Shown: positions 16,301-24,808 of the stretch, one piece after another
Position numbering within the stretch: the stretch's first letter is position 1
How the letters are laid out: each line of letters starts with the position of its first letter
Assembly (NCBI RefSeq): GCF_003594875.1
Contig: NZ_QZEY01000005.1
Coordinates: forward strand, 434,001-498,000
DNA from: Bailinhaonella thermotolerans
GTDB taxonomy: Bacteria; Actinomycetota; Actinomycetes; Streptosporangiales; Streptosporangiaceae
DNA length: 64,000 nt
Reading direction: 5' to 3'
Notes under the pieces: generated by a model
The model's database searches: none
What the model was told of the DNA's origin: nothing
Seen by the model: only the letters and a program-made list of their open reading frames with translations
Program-made: the position numbers and the translations under genes

Positions 16301-17751
16301 CAGTCCACCACAGCCTTGATGACCTCGCGGGCGATCGGGGCCGCGGTCTGACCGCCGGAGGCCTCCGTGCCCGCGCTGCCCGACTCGACGATCACCGCGA
16401 CGGCGACCTTGGGGTCGGAGGCGGGCGCGAAGGAGATGAACCAGGCGTGGGGCGCCCGGCCCGGCTCGGTCTGCGCGGTGCCGGTCTTGCCGGCCACCTC
16501 GACGCCCTGGATCTGCGCGGCGCTGCCGGTGCCCTGGGAGACGACGGCCTTCATCATGTCGCGGAGCTCGTGCGCCACCTCGGGGGTGACCGCCTCGGAC
16601 AGCTCGGAGGGCTCGGTGGCCTCGATCTCGGAGTTGTCCGGGCCGACGACCTTCTTCACGAGGTACGGCTTCATGACCTTGCCCTCGTTGGCGATGCCGG
16701 CCGCGACCATGGCCATCTGGAGCGGCGTCATGGAGACGCTGAACTGGCCGATCGAGGACATCGCGAGCGAGGCCTGCGTCATGTCGGCCGGGCCGAAGTC
16801 GCTGCGGTCCACCACGGCCGGCACCGACAGCGGCTCGCCCACGCCGAACTTCTTGGCCTGCTCGTTCATCTTGTTGTAGCCGAGCTCCATGCCCATCTTC
16901 GCGAAGGGCGTGTTGCACGACCGCTGGAGCGCGTACATGAGCGTCACCTGGCCGCTGCCGCACGCCGCGCCGCCGGAGTTCGGCAGGTTGTGGCTGGTCT
17001 GCGGCAGGTCGAGCGAGGTCGGCGCGTCCACCTGCGTCTGCGCGTTACGGCCCTCGTCGTCGGACAGGAAGGCGGCGGCGGTCACCACCTTGTAGGTGGA
17101 GCCCGGCGGGTAGGCCTGGTTCAGCGCCCGGTTGAGGAGCGGCTTGTCCTTGTCCTTGTCGAGCTTGTTGTACGCCTCGTTGACCTTGGCCTTGTTCGCC
17201 GGCGCGAGCTGGTTCGGGTCGTACGTCGGGACCGAGACGAGCGTCAGGATCGCGCCGGTCTTCGGGTCGAGCGCGACGACGGCGCCCTTCTTGCCGCTGG
17301 CCTTGAGGGCGTTGTAGGCGGCCTTCTGCGCCTTGGGGTTGATGGTGACCTCGATCGTCGCGCCTTTCGGCGGCTTGCCGGTCACCATGTCCACGAAGCG
17401 GCTGACCGCCAGGCGCGAGTCGGAGCCGTCGAGCATGGAGTTCTCGGCGCCCTCGACCCCGATGGCGTTCTCGGGGCCGAAGAAGCCCGTCACGTGGGCG
17501 TACAGCGGGCCGTGCGGGTAGTTCCGCTGGTACTTGAACTCCCCGCCGACCTCCTTGGACTCGGCCAGCGTGACGTTGCCCGCCGTGATGGACCCCCGGT
17601 CCACCTTGTAGCGGGCGAAGAAGTTGCGGCTGTTGCGGCTGTCCTTGCGCAGGTCCTCGGCCTTGATCGCCTGAAGGTAGTTGGCGTTCACGAGCAACAG
17701 CCCGAACATCAGCAGGCACGCGATCGCCACGCGCCGGATCGGCTTGTTCAC
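16300..17751 (-). CDS. pbpA: Penicillin-binding protein PbpA (class B transpeptidase)
   Basis: 483 residues with one N-terminal membrane anchor (about 7-24), an N-terminal dimerisation part and the transpeptidase domain: Ser218 in the STYK tetrad (YPPGSTYKVV), SCN at 278-280 and KTGT at 422-425. It cross-links peptidoglycan at the septum or cell pole. It pairs with RodA, encoded 19 bases upstream, in the SEDS-bPBP synthase arrangement; the kinase genes follow directly. Confidence 0.97.
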   Translation of the reverse strand: MNKPIRRVAIACLLMFGLLLVNANYLQAIKAEDLRKDSRNSRNFFARYKVDRGSITAGNVTLAESKEVGGEFKYQRNYPHGPLYAHVTGFFGPENAIGVEGAENSMLDGSDSRLAVSRFVDMVTGKPPKGATIEVTINPKAQKAAYNALKASGKKGAVVALDPKTGAILTLVSVPTYDPNQLAPANKAKVNEAYNKLDKDKDKPLLNRALNQAYPPGSTYKVVTAAAFLSDDEGRNAQTQVDAPTSLDLPQTSHNLPNSGGAACGSGQVTLMYALQRSCNTPFAKMGMELGYNKMNEQAKKFGVGEPLSVPAVVDRSDFGPADMTQASLAMSSIGQFSVSMTPLQMAMVAAGIANEGKVMKPYLVKKVVGPDNSEIEATEPSELSEAVTPEVAHELRDMMKAVVSQGTGSAAQIQGVEVAGKTGTAQTEPGRAPHAWFISFAPASDPKVAVAVIVESGSAGTEASGGQTAAPIAREVIKAVVD

Positions 17752-17770
17752 GGCCCCCCCTCGGTCCGGT

Positions 17771-19162
17771 TCATCGCTGGAACACCTGCGTCATCCCCTC
17801 GTCCTGGATCGCCTGCGGCGGCGGACGGCGGGCGGTGTCCGACATCCGCACGAGCAGCGCGATCAGGATCCAGTTGGACAGCAGGGCCGAACCGCCCTGC
17901 GACATGAACGGGGTGACCAGGCCGGTCAGCGGGATCAGGTTGGTGACGCCGCCGACGATGATGAACACCTGCCAGGCCAGGATGAACGCCAGACCTCCCG
18001 CGAGCAGCTTGGTGAACGGGTCGCGCGCCGCGATCGAGATGCGCAGCCCGCGCTCCACGATCAGGGCGTAGATCATGATGATGGCCATGATCCCGGTCAG
18101 GCCCAGCTCCTCGCCGGCCGCCGCCAGGATGAAGTCGGAGAACGACAGCGGGATCAGCGTGGGGTTGCCCACCCCGAGCCCGGTGCCGAGGATGCCGCCG
18201 GTGCCGAACGCGAACAGGCCCTGCATGAGCTGCTGGCTGCCGCCGAGCTCCCGGTCGTAGAGCTCGGGGTCCTCGGGGTTCAGCCACACCTGGAGCCGCG
18301 CGTCCACGTGCCCGAAGGCCGGGATCTTGGACGCGAGGTAGGCCCCGCCGATGAACAGCAGCAGCCCGATCAGCACCCACGACGTGCGCTGCGTGGCGAT
18401 GTAGAGCATCGCGATGAACGTGCCGAACAGCAGCAGCGAGGAGCCCAGGTCCTTCTGGAGCACCAGGACGCCGAGGCTGACGATCCAGGTGATCAGGACC
18501 GGGCCCAGGTCGCGGGCGCGCGGCAGGTCGATGAACAGCAGCCGCCGCCCGGCCAGGGCCAGGACGTCGCGCTTGGCCACCAGGTAGCCGGCGAAGAACA
18601 CGACCAGCGCCAGCTTGGCGAACTCGCCCGGCTGGATCGAGAAGCCGCCGATGCCGATCCAGATGCGCGCGCCGTTGATCTCCTTGCCGATGAACGGCAG
18701 CAGCGGCAGGATCAGCAGCAGCAGCCCGAGCGCGCCCGCGGTGTAGGTGAGCCGCTGGAGCACCCGGTGGTCGCGCAGCACGACCAGGGTCACCGCGAAC
18801 ACCACGATGCCCAGCGCCGTCCACATGAGCTGGGTGGGCGCGGACGCGCCGTTCCTGCCCGCGTGGTCGATGCGCCAGATGAGCACGAGCCCGAGCCCGT
18901 TGATCACGGTGACCAGCGGGAGCAGCAGGGGGTCCGCCCACGGCGCGAACTTCGCCAGCGCGATGTACGCCACGGCCATGAGGGCGCCGAGGCCCAGGCC
19001 GTACGTCAGCATGTCGCCGGGGACCTGGCCGTCCTGGCCGAGTCCGGCGATGGCGTAGGCGGCCATGACGATCGCGACGGCGAACGTCAGCATGAACAAC
19101 TGGGTCCCCCGACGCTTGGCCGTCATGGGGACCGGGTTGGCCTCAACCGCCGGTGCCGTCAC
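17771..19162 (-). CDS. rodA: RodA/FtsW-family SEDS glycosyltransferase
   Basis: 463 residues, hydrophobic, about 12 membrane helices. Family marks: VVLRDHRVLQ loop, GKEINGARIWIGIGGFSIQPGEFAKL, LQKDLGSSLLLFGTF (with the catalytic-type Asp), GTGLGVGNPTLIPLSFSDFILAAAGEELGL and a C-terminal GGVTNLIPLTGLVTPFMSQGGS. It polymerises lipid II into glycan strands together with PbpA. The GTG start has GAGGTGA about 5 bases upstream. Confidence 0.97.
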   Translation of the reverse strand: MTAPAVEANPVPMTAKRRGTQLFMLTFAVAIVMAAYAIAGLGQDGQVPGDMLTYGLGLGALMAVAYIALAKFAPWADPLLLPLVTVINGLGLVLIWRIDHAGRNGASAPTQLMWTALGIVVFAVTLVVLRDHRVLQRLTYTAGALGLLLLILPLLPFIGKEINGARIWIGIGGFSIQPGEFAKLALVVFFAGYLVAKRDVLALAGRRLLFIDLPRARDLGPVLITWIVSLGVLVLQKDLGSSLLLFGTFIAMLYIATQRTSWVLIGLLLFIGGAYLASKIPAFGHVDARLQVWLNPEDPELYDRELGGSQQLMQGLFAFGTGGILGTGLGVGNPTLIPLSFSDFILAAAGEELGLTGIMAIIMIYALIVERGLRISIAARDPFTKLLAGGLAFILAWQVFIIVGGVTNLIPLTGLVTPFMSQGGSALLSNWILIALLVRMSDTARRPPPQAIQDEGMTQVFQR

Positions 19163-19205
19163 GCGATCACCTCACCGCGCGCGCGGCGCTCGTTTCGCTC
19201 GGACA

Positions 19206-20546
19206 CTAAGGCGCCCCCGTTGGTCGCGTCTGTGTGGTCGGGTCCGGCGTCGGGCTGCCCGTGGCGTCCGGGCTGTCGTCGCCGGCCGGCGGCGGGGTGT
19301 CGCCGGAGGAGGCCCGCAGCTTGTCCACCTGCTGCTCGGCGGCCTCGCGGCTGTCGGCCCTGATGCCGTCCTCGACCATCTTCTTCTGCGTCGCGGGCAG
19401 CCCGGCGAAGGAGATCGTGGTCGCCTTGTCCAGGGTGAACAGGTCGAACCCGAAGATCGACTGGTCGATGCCCTGGAATATCGCGACCACGGCGCCGTCG
19501 CCGCTGTCGTGCTTGCCCACGAAGAACTGGTCCCGGGTGTACTGGTAGCCGAAGTACCCGCCCACGCCCAGCGCGCCCAGCAGCAGCACCAGCGTCACGA
19601 GTACGGCGGGCCATAAACGCCTGCGCCGCGCGGGAGGGTCCTCGGCGCGCGGCGGCTCCGGCTCGTCCTCCTCGGCCACGGGCGGCGAGCCGATGGACTC
19701 CCCGGAGGTCAGCGCGCTGGCGCGGCCCGCGGGGGTGTCCGGCAGCGGGCTCGGGCCCATGCGGTTGTTGCCCGCGGCGCCGACGACGGCCACTTTGGCC
19801 GGCGGCCCCGGCTCGCCCGGTCCCAGCTCGATCACGTCGGCCACGACGCAGGTGATGTTGTCCGGTCCCCCGCCGCGGTTGGCCAGGTCGATGAGCTGGC
19901 GTACGGCGGCCTCGGGGTCCTCGAGCGTGCTCAGCGTCTGGTGCAGCGTCTCGGGGCTGATCACCCCGGACAGGCCGTCGGAGCAGAGCAGGTAGCGGTC
20001 GTTGACCTGGGCCTCGCGCAGCGACAGGTCGGGCTCGACCTCACCGCTTCCGTCGAGGGCGCGCAGCAATATGGACCGCTGCGGGTGTGTGGCGGCCTCC
20101 TCGGCCGTGATCCGCCCGTCGTCCACCAGCGACTGGACCAGCGTGTGGTCGTGCGTGATCTGGTAGAGCTCGCCTCCGCGCAGGAGGTAGGCCCGGGAGT
20201 CGCCGACGTGGACGAGCGCGACCCGGCGGCCCGACCACAGCATCGCCGTCAGGGTGGTGCCCATGCCCTTGAGGCTGGGTTCGCGCGCCACGATCTCGTG
20301 GAGCCGTCTGTTGGCGTCGCGGACGGCGGCCTCGATCGCGCCGAGCAGGTCGGCGTCGGGGGCGACCGCCTCGTCGAGGCTCGCCATGGCGGCGATGGCG
20401 ACCGAGCTGGCCACCTCGCCGCCGGCGTGGCCGCCCATTCCGTCGGCGACGGCGAGCAGGCGCGGCCCGGCGAACGCGGAGTCCTCGTTCCCCTCGCGGA
20501 GGAGGCCCACGTCGGAGCGGGCTGCGTAGCGGAGTGCGATTGTCAT
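19206..20546 (-). CDS. pstP: PP2C-type Ser/Thr phosphatase PstP
   Basis: 446 residues. The PP2C domain (about 1-240) has the metal ligands in GNEDSA, ADGMGGHAGGEVAS, CSDGLSGV and GGPDNITCVV. A proline-rich linker, one membrane helix near 320-343 (LWPAVLVTLVLLLGALGVGGYFGY) and an extracytoplasmic part follow, with a disordered Pro/Thr tail. It removes phosphate from PknA, PknB and their targets. The ATG at 20546 overlaps the fhaB stop in ATGA; the longer open frame upstream belongs to fhaB in another frame. Confidence 0.96.
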   Translation of the reverse strand: MTIALRYAARSDVGLLREGNEDSAFAGPRLLAVADGMGGHAGGEVASSVAIAAMASLDEAVAPDADLLGAIEAAVRDANRRLHEIVAREPSLKGMGTTLTAMLWSGRRVALVHVGDSRAYLLRGGELYQITHDHTLVQSLVDDGRITAEEAATHPQRSILLRALDGSGEVEPDLSLREAQVNDRYLLCSDGLSGVISPETLHQTLSTLEDPEAAVRQLIDLANRGGGPDNITCVVADVIELGPGEPGPPAKVAVVGAAGNNRMGPSPLPDTPAGRASALTSGESIGSPPVAEEDEPEPPRAEDPPARRRRLWPAVLVTLVLLLGALGVGGYFGYQYTRDQFFVGKHDSGDGAVVAIFQGIDQSIFGFDLFTLDKATTISFAGLPATQKKMVEDGIRADSREAAEQQVDKLRASSGDTPPPAGDDSPDATGSPTPDPTTQTRPTGAP

Positions 20547-21013
20547 TTGCGCAATTCGATGACGGTCTTGCCGATGCGGATCGGTACGCCGATGGGCACC
20601 GGAGTCGGGCGGGTCACTTTCGAGCGGTCGAGATAGGTGCCGTTGGTGGAACCGAGGTCCTCCACGATCCACTGACCGTCCTGTGGGAAGAGCCGGGCAT
20701 GCCGGGTCGAAGCGTAGTCGTCGTTGAGCACCAGGGTGGAGTCATTCGCCCTGCCGATGGTGATCAACGTGGTTTCCGTGAGGTTGAGCGTCGTGCCGTT
20801 CAAAGGACCTCCGGTGACGACGAGCTTCTGCGGCTCACCCCGCCGTGACCGCATCGCCGGCTTGGCCTGCTTGGCAGGCTTTCGCGCGGTGTTGGCCGGG
20901 GCGGTTTTGGGGCCGAACAGGTCCGTCCTGATCACACCGACCGCGGCGATCACGAAGAACCACAGCACCGCGAGGAACGCGAGCCGGATCAGCAGCAGTG
21001 TGAGCTCGGACAT
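20543..21013 (-). CDS. fhaB: FHA-domain protein FhaB (FipA)
   Basis: 156 residues: an N-terminal membrane helix (about 5-27, LLLIRLAFLAVLWFFVIAAVGVI), a basic linker, and a C-terminal FHA domain (about 65-150) with the phosphothreonine-binding marks IGRANDSTLVL, STRHARL and DLGSTNGTYLD. It reads threonine phosphorylation by the adjacent kinases and in mycobacteria links to FtsZ and FtsQ. Coupled to pstP by a 4-base overlap; 17 bases after fhaA. Confidence 0.96.
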   Translation of the reverse strand: MSELTLLLIRLAFLAVLWFFVIAAVGVIRTDLFGPKTAPANTARKPAKQAKPAMRSRRGEPQKLVVTGGPLNGTTLNLTETTLITIGRANDSTLVLNDDYASTRHARLFPQDGQWIVEDLGSTNGTYLDRSKVTRPTPVPIGVPIRIGKTVIELRK

Positions 21014-21030
21014 GGACCGTGTATCTATCC

Positions 21031-21768
21031 CTAATCGCGCCGGAAAACCAGTGTGGTGCGGCCAAGCGTCACGCGAGTCCCGTCGTGCAGCGAGACCCGG
21101 CGCACCGGCTGGCCGTTGACGAAGGTGCCATTGGTCGAGCCTAGGTCGACGAGGACCACCTCGCTGCCTTCCACCCTCAGCTCGGCGTGGTGGCGTGAGA
21201 CCCCGGGGTCGACGAGACGCAGATCACAGTCGGTCCCGCGGCCCAGCAGAGTCACCGGAGTGGTCATCTCGTACGAGCGCTGGCTGCCCGGATCGTCCGC
21301 CGTGGAGACCAGGAGCCGCGGGCGTCCCGCGAACCCGCCCCCCGGCGACGGCACATCGCTCGGCGGCTGGCGCACCTCGCCCTGCTCGACCGTGGCGCCG
21401 CGGATCACGCCCGACCGGATGCGGAACATCCCGGTCGTCAGATCCTCGGCGTTCTCGAAACGCACCCGGACCGGTCCCACGAAGGAGTAACCCTGCTCCT
21501 TGGCGTACTCCCGGGCGAGGTTGGCGAGCTCGTGGCTGATGCTGTCGGCGTAGACCTCAAGCCGCTCACCGTCGGCGAGTGAAAGTTCCACCACGAAGTC
21601 GTTGGGAACGAGCGTGCGGCCCTGTGCCACGATCGCCGCTCGTTCGTCCATCTCCCGCTGCACCGCGCTGGCGACCTCGACCGGCTGAAGCTCCGACTTG
21701 AACGCCCGCGCGAAGGCACCCTCAACCAGACCCTCAAGCCTTCGCTCGAAGCGTTGCAGGACTCCCAC
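21031..21768 (-). CDS. fhaA: FHA-domain protein FhaA with N-terminal DUF3662 domain
   Basis: 245 residues. The N-terminal 120 residues (VGVLQRFERRLEGLVEGAFARAFKSELQPVEVA) form the DUF3662/FhaA N-terminal domain; a short linker leads to the FHA domain (LLGRGTDCDLRL, SRHHAEL, DLGSTNGTFVN). In mycobacteria FhaA binds phosphorylated MviN/CwlM and so controls lipid II supply. The GTG at 21768 is chosen because GGGAGG lies 6 bases upstream; the frame continues into the tRNA region, which is not coding. The linker is much shorter than in mycobacterial FhaA (about 530 residues). First gene of the leftward operon. Confidence 0.95.
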   Translation of the reverse strand: MGVLQRFERRLEGLVEGAFARAFKSELQPVEVASAVQREMDERAAIVAQGRTLVPNDFVVELSLADGERLEVYADSISHELANLAREYAKEQGYSFVGPVRVRFENAEDLTTGMFRIRSGVIRGATVEQGEVRQPPSDVPSPGGGFAGRPRLLVSTADDPGSQRSYEMTTPVTLLGRGTDCDLRLVDPGVSRHHAELRVEGSEVVLVDLGSTNGTFVNGQPVRRVSLHDGTRVTLGRTTLVFRRD

Positions 21769-21871
21769 CGGGTACCTCCCTTCCGCATCGTCTAGGACGA
21801 TCGTATCCGGGTTCCTCCGTGCCCGGTTCTGAGGTGGCGCAGGATTCGTGCTAACCTTTGTCGGCACCCAG

Positions 21872-21954
21872 GGGCGGGTGGCGGAACGGCAGACGCGCAC
21901 GGTTCAGGTCCGTGTGTCCGAAAGGACGTGAGGGTTCAAATCCCTCCTCGCCCA
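21872..21954 (+). tRNA. tRNA-Leu (anticodon CAG)
   Basis: Acceptor arm GGGCGGG (21872-21878) pairs with CTCGCCC (21947-21953); the anticodon arm CACGG/CCGTG encloses TTCAGGT, giving CAG; a long variable arm (GTCCGAAAGGAC) marks a class II tRNA; the T arm is GAGGGTTCAAATCCCTC. CCA is not encoded. It is divergent from fhaA, exactly as in mycobacteria. TAACCT at 21852-21857 may be its -10 box. Confidence 0.95.
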
Positions 21955-21999
21955 CACAGGCGGGTCGCCGCGGAAGCGGCAGACCCACAGTGACGAAAC

Positions 22000-22034
22000 A
22001 GACCCCGGTTCGCAAGAGCCGGGGTCTTTTTCTT
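22000..22034 (+). terminator. Intrinsic terminator after tRNA-Leu
   Basis: AGACCCCGG (22000-22008) pairs with CCGGGGTCT (22019-22027) and runs into TTTTTCTTT. It ends the tRNA transcript about 45 bases after the mature end. From here to 22207 no gene is seen. Confidence 0.92.
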
Positions 22035-22207
22035 TCGTACGGCAGGCCAAGCCCGGCAAAAGGTAAAGATTCGATAAACCTGGAGAAGCCGGGACGCCAG
22101 GGCGCGTGTGTGCTTCCAGGGACTCGTACGCCGGGGGATGAACCGCCACAGAGCGGACGGGAGACGTGCGAGGCGCGTCTGGAGGGCGTGCGTGCCCTCC
22201 GCGGGCG

Positions 22208-22678
22208 TCAGTCCTCTTCGCAGTCGACGGGGTCGTCGGGGGCGATCCGGCTCAGCATGTCGGTGAGCAGGACGCGCTCGGCCGGGCTCAGGCCGGCGAA
22301 GAGCTCGCGCTCGACCTCGGACACCGACCGCTCGACGACGGACACCACCTCGCGGCCGCGCTCGGTCAGCTCCACGATGTGCCTGCGCCGGTCCGACGGC
22401 TCGCGGCGGCGGCGGGCCAGCTCCCGGCGCTCCAGCTCGTTGAGGATCGACACCAGCACGCTCGGGTCGACCTGGAGGGCCTTGGCCAGGGAGAGCTGGC
22501 TCATCGCCCCCGACTCCGACAGATGCAGCAGGGCCAGGCACTGCCGCGGCTTGAGCCCGGTCACCGACATGGCCGCCTGCATGCGGGCGTTCACGGCGAG
22601 CCCGAGGCGCGCCAGCGTGAAGCCGAGGCAGCCCATCGCGCCGGCGTGCTGTTCGGTGCGGAGCTTCTCGGCGGCCAT
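22208..22678 (-). CDS. MarR-family transcriptional regulator
   Basis: 156 residues with a MarR winged helix: MSQLSLAKALQVDPSVLVSILNELERRELARRRREPSDRRRHIVELTERGREVV, including the DxR wing (EPSDRRR). It is divergent from a hemerythrin gene and an azoreductase gene, and a perfect inverted repeat lies between them, so it likely represses that operon and perhaps itself. A Cys in GCLGFTL near residue 17 and one near the C-terminus could sense quinones or oxidants as in MhqR/YodB-like regulators, but that is a guess. Confidence 0.9.
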   Translation of the reverse strand: MAAEKLRTEQHAGAMGCLGFTLARLGLAVNARMQAAMSVTGLKPRQCLALLHLSESGAMSQLSLAKALQVDPSVLVSILNELERRELARRRREPSDRRRHIVELTERGREVVSVVERSVSEVERELFAGLSPAERVLLTDMLSRIAPDDPVDCEED

Positions 22679-22715
22679 GTCTCACACCCTACCCAAGTAA
22701 GCGATCCGACTCCTT

Positions 22716-22741
22716 CAATCATTGACACACTTCAATGATTG
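22716..22741. promoter_or_regulatory. Perfect inverted repeat, probable MarR operator
   Basis: CAATCATTGA (22716-22725) and TCAATGATTG (22732-22741) form a perfect 10-base inverted repeat with a 6-base spacer, in the gap between the divergent marR and hemerythrin genes. It is strikingly AT-rich for this genome and spans the -35 element of the rightward promoter. Confidence 0.85.
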
Positions 22742-22749
22742 GCTATAGT
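22722..22749 (+). promoter_or_regulatory. Near-consensus sigma-70 promoter, leaderless start
   Basis: TTGACA (22722-22727), 16 bases, TATAGT (22744-22749). The expected start of transcription, 7-8 bases on, falls at the ATG of the hemerythrin gene (22757), so the mRNA should be leaderless. The operator palindrome covers the -35 box and most of the spacer. Confidence 0.8.
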
Positions 22750-22756
22750 CAAGCAC

Positions 22757-23278
22757 ATGTCCGAGGTCACGCCGAGCCGGGAGGCTCACGCCGATTCGCC
22801 GCTGATGGCCGAGCTGCTGTGGGTGCACGACTGGATCCGCCGCGATCTGCGGCGGTGCCAGGAGCTCGCCAGGGCGGTCCGGGCGGGCGCCGCGGCCGAC
22901 CAGGTGCGAGCCGAGGTCCGGGAGCTGCGCACGGCGGGCCCGCTGTGGCGGCTGCGGGCCGGGTGCCTGCGCTACTGCGCGCTCGTCCACCACCATCACC
23001 GGCTGGAGGACGCCCACATGTTCCCCGCCCTCCGCCGCTACGCCCCGGAGCTCGCCACGACCCTCGACCGGCTGGAGCGCGACCACGCGGAGGTCTCCGA
23101 CGTGCTGGACGAGGTCGAGGCGGCCACCGAGACGCTCGCCGGAGACGGCGGCGAGCGGCTGGCCGCCGCGCTGGACCGGCTCGCCGATCACCTGCTGGAC
23201 CACCTCGACCGGGAGGAGCGCGCCGTCGCCCCGGTCTTCGCCCGGAACCGGCTGACCATGGACGACCTGTTCTCGTGA
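22757..23278 (+). CDS. Hemerythrin HHE-domain protein
   Basis: 173 residues. The helical HHE signature is clear: HHHHRLEDAHMFPALRR, then LERDHAEVSDVLDE and HLLDHLDREERAVAPVF, giving the His and Glu ligands of a di-iron centre. Such proteins bind oxygen or respond to oxidants. The ATG at 22757 is used rather than a TTG at 22739 because the promoter predicts a start exactly here. First gene of an operon with an azoreductase, under MarR control. Confidence 0.88.
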   Translation: MSEVTPSREAHADSPLMAELLWVHDWIRRDLRRCQELARAVRAGAAADQVRAEVRELRTAGPLWRLRAGCLRYCALVHHHHRLEDAHMFPALRRYAPELATTLDRLERDHAEVSDVLDEVEAATETLAGDGGERLAAALDRLADHLLDHLDREERAVAPVFARNRLTMDDLFS

Positions 23279-23314
23279 CCTGCCCCGATCCCCTCTGGCA
23301 CGAAAGGAATCGAC

Positions 23315-23965
23315 ATGCACCTGCTCCGAGTCGACGCGAGCATCCAGCGGGAGTCGTCGGTGTCCCACGCGGTCGCCGACAGCTTCCAGCGCGCGTGGAC
23401 GGCCCTGCATCCGGACGATGAGGTGACCGTGCGCGGCCTCGACCCCGACCCGCTGCCCTACCTCACCCTGGAGCACGTCCTCGCCGCCGCCACCGAGGCC
23501 GACCGGCGCACGGCCGAGCAGCGGGCCGCCGTCGCCGTCGGCGCGGAGCTCGTCGACGAGGTGCTGGCGGCCGACGTGGTGCTGATGGCCGTGCCGCTCT
23601 ACAACTGGGGCGTCCCCGCCCTGTTCAAGAGCTGGCTCGACCACGTCCTCAACGAACCCCGCGTCGCCGCGGCCCAGGCCCTGTTCGCCGGCCGGACCGG
23701 CGTGGTCGTGAGCGCCCGGGGCGGCTCCTACCGGCCCGGCGCGCCCCGCGAGGGATGGGATCACGTGGAGCCCTATCTCCGCCACGTGGTGGGCGAACGC
23801 CTCGGCCTCGACCTGCGGATCATCACCCCCGAGTTCACCCTCGCCGACGTCAAGCCCGAGCTGGCCATGTTCAGGGACGAAGCCGCCCGCTCCCTGGCCG
23901 ACGCCCACAAGGCCGCCGAACACCTGGCCGCCGCCCTGACCCCCGCCCCCTCCCTGACCCCCTGA
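23315..23965 (+). CDS. FMN-dependent NADH-azoreductase/quinone reductase (flavodoxin fold)
   Basis: 216 residues. The AzoR/Flavodoxin_2 pattern is present: MHLLRVDASIQRESSVSH at the N-terminus for FMN phosphate, VVLMAVPLYNWGVPALFKSWLDHVL and the loop VVSARGGSY. It would reduce quinones or azo compounds with NADH. GAAAGGAATC gives the ribosome site. It lies 36 bases after the hemerythrin gene and shares its MarR-controlled promoter, which points to a response to electrophiles or oxidants. Confidence 0.88.
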   Translation: MHLLRVDASIQRESSVSHAVADSFQRAWTALHPDDEVTVRGLDPDPLPYLTLEHVLAAATEADRRTAEQRAAVAVGAELVDEVLAADVVLMAVPLYNWGVPALFKSWLDHVLNEPRVAAAQALFAGRTGVVVSARGGSYRPGAPREGWDHVEPYLRHVVGERLGLDLRIITPEFTLADVKPELAMFRDEAARSLADAHKAAEHLAAALTPAPSLTP

Positions 23966-24079
23966 CCCGGCACGCCCCCGTTTCCCGACGCCACGGCGAC
24001 TCGTGCCCGGACATGTCCTCGTACGGCGGGGCCGTGGCTCGTCACGGGCCCCCGAGGCCGGTCGTAGGGCGGGGCCGAG

Positions 24080-24550
24080 TCACCCGATATAGGGGTCCGT
24101 CCGGCCTTCCACGAAGTGACGGAGACGCAGGCGCTGGGTCGGGTGCATGTCCAGCGCCGCCGTCTCCTCGGGACGCAGCCAGCGGACCTCGCTCGCCTCA
24201 TCGCCGGGACGAAGGGTTCCGCCCACCGGGCGCGCCAGAAAGCAGATGTTGAACTGCTGGCGCACCTCGCCGTCGTCGTAGGCGATCACATGTCGGGGAT
24301 CGCTGTAGATACCGATCAGCCGCACGATCTCCACGGAGATCCCCGTCTCCTCGGCGACCTCGCGAGCGACGGCCTCGGCGATCGTCTCCCCTACGTCCAT
24401 GACCCCGCCGGGCAGGGCCCACAGCCCGCTGTCCCGCCGCCGATGCAGCAACACCCGTCCCTGCCCGTCCACCACCACCGCCGACCCCCCGGGCACGAGG
24501 GAGTTGGCCTCGGGAGCACCGGGATCGTCGTAGTAGTCGACCCGCCCCAT
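24080..24550 (-). CDS. NUDIX hydrolase
   Basis: 156 residues. The Nudix box is exact: G49-x5-E55-x7-R63-E64-V-A-E67-E68-x-G70-I71. The C-terminal WLRPEETAALDMHP and IGIYSDPRHVIAYDDG are typical of actinobacterial NUDIX proteins of the ADP-ribose or NADH pyrophosphatase-like subgroup. It hydrolyses a nucleoside diphosphate linked to another group; the substrate is not known. It lies after the broken DUF397 gene on the same strand. Confidence 0.92.
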   Translation of the reverse strand: MGRVDYYDDPGAPEANSLVPGGSAVVVDGQGRVLLHRRRDSGLWALPGGVMDVGETIAEAVAREVAEETGISVEIVRLIGIYSDPRHVIAYDDGEVRQQFNICFLARPVGGTLRPGDEASEVRWLRPEETAALDMHPTQRLRLRHFVEGRTDPYIG

Positions 24551-24581
24551 GGGCCATCCACCTCCGGCGGCGGGGTCTTCC

Positions 24582-24808
24582 TCAGACCCGGTGGTCGAAA
24601 TCGCCGGCCTTCACGGCGAGGGTGAAGGCACGCCACTCATCGAGTGAGAAGCGGAGGGTGCCCCGGCCGGGTCCTTGGAATCGCGCACCGCGACGAGCGA
24701 GCCGTTGCCGTCCTCCTGCCCGGCTCCCCGGCGATCTGTCTCGACTGAGGCGATCTCCACGCAGTTGCTGCCGCCACCGCTGTGGCTCGACTTGCGCCAT
24801 CTGATCAC
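24582..24808 (-). pseudogene. DUF397 protein, broken by a one-base frameshift
   Basis: The GTG at 24808 (GAGGAG upstream) starts VIRWRKSSHSGGGSNCVEIA and reaches VAVRDSKDP, the typical DUF397 N-terminal part. The rest of the domain, GTLRFSLDEWRAFTLAVKAGDFDH, is found in another frame ending at 24582. Inserting one G in the GGGG run near 24658-24664 would join them as a normal DUF397 of about 75 residues. Either the gene is dead or this is a homopolymer sequencing error. The start overlaps the end of the preceding remnant by 4 bases, as in intact XRE-DUF397 pairs. Confidence 0.75.

Noticed and set aside
14930-16963. PknA frame extended upstream to 16963
   Set aside because: The extra 221 codons lie in the pbpA coding region in another frame; the true start is the ATG overlapping the pbpA stop.
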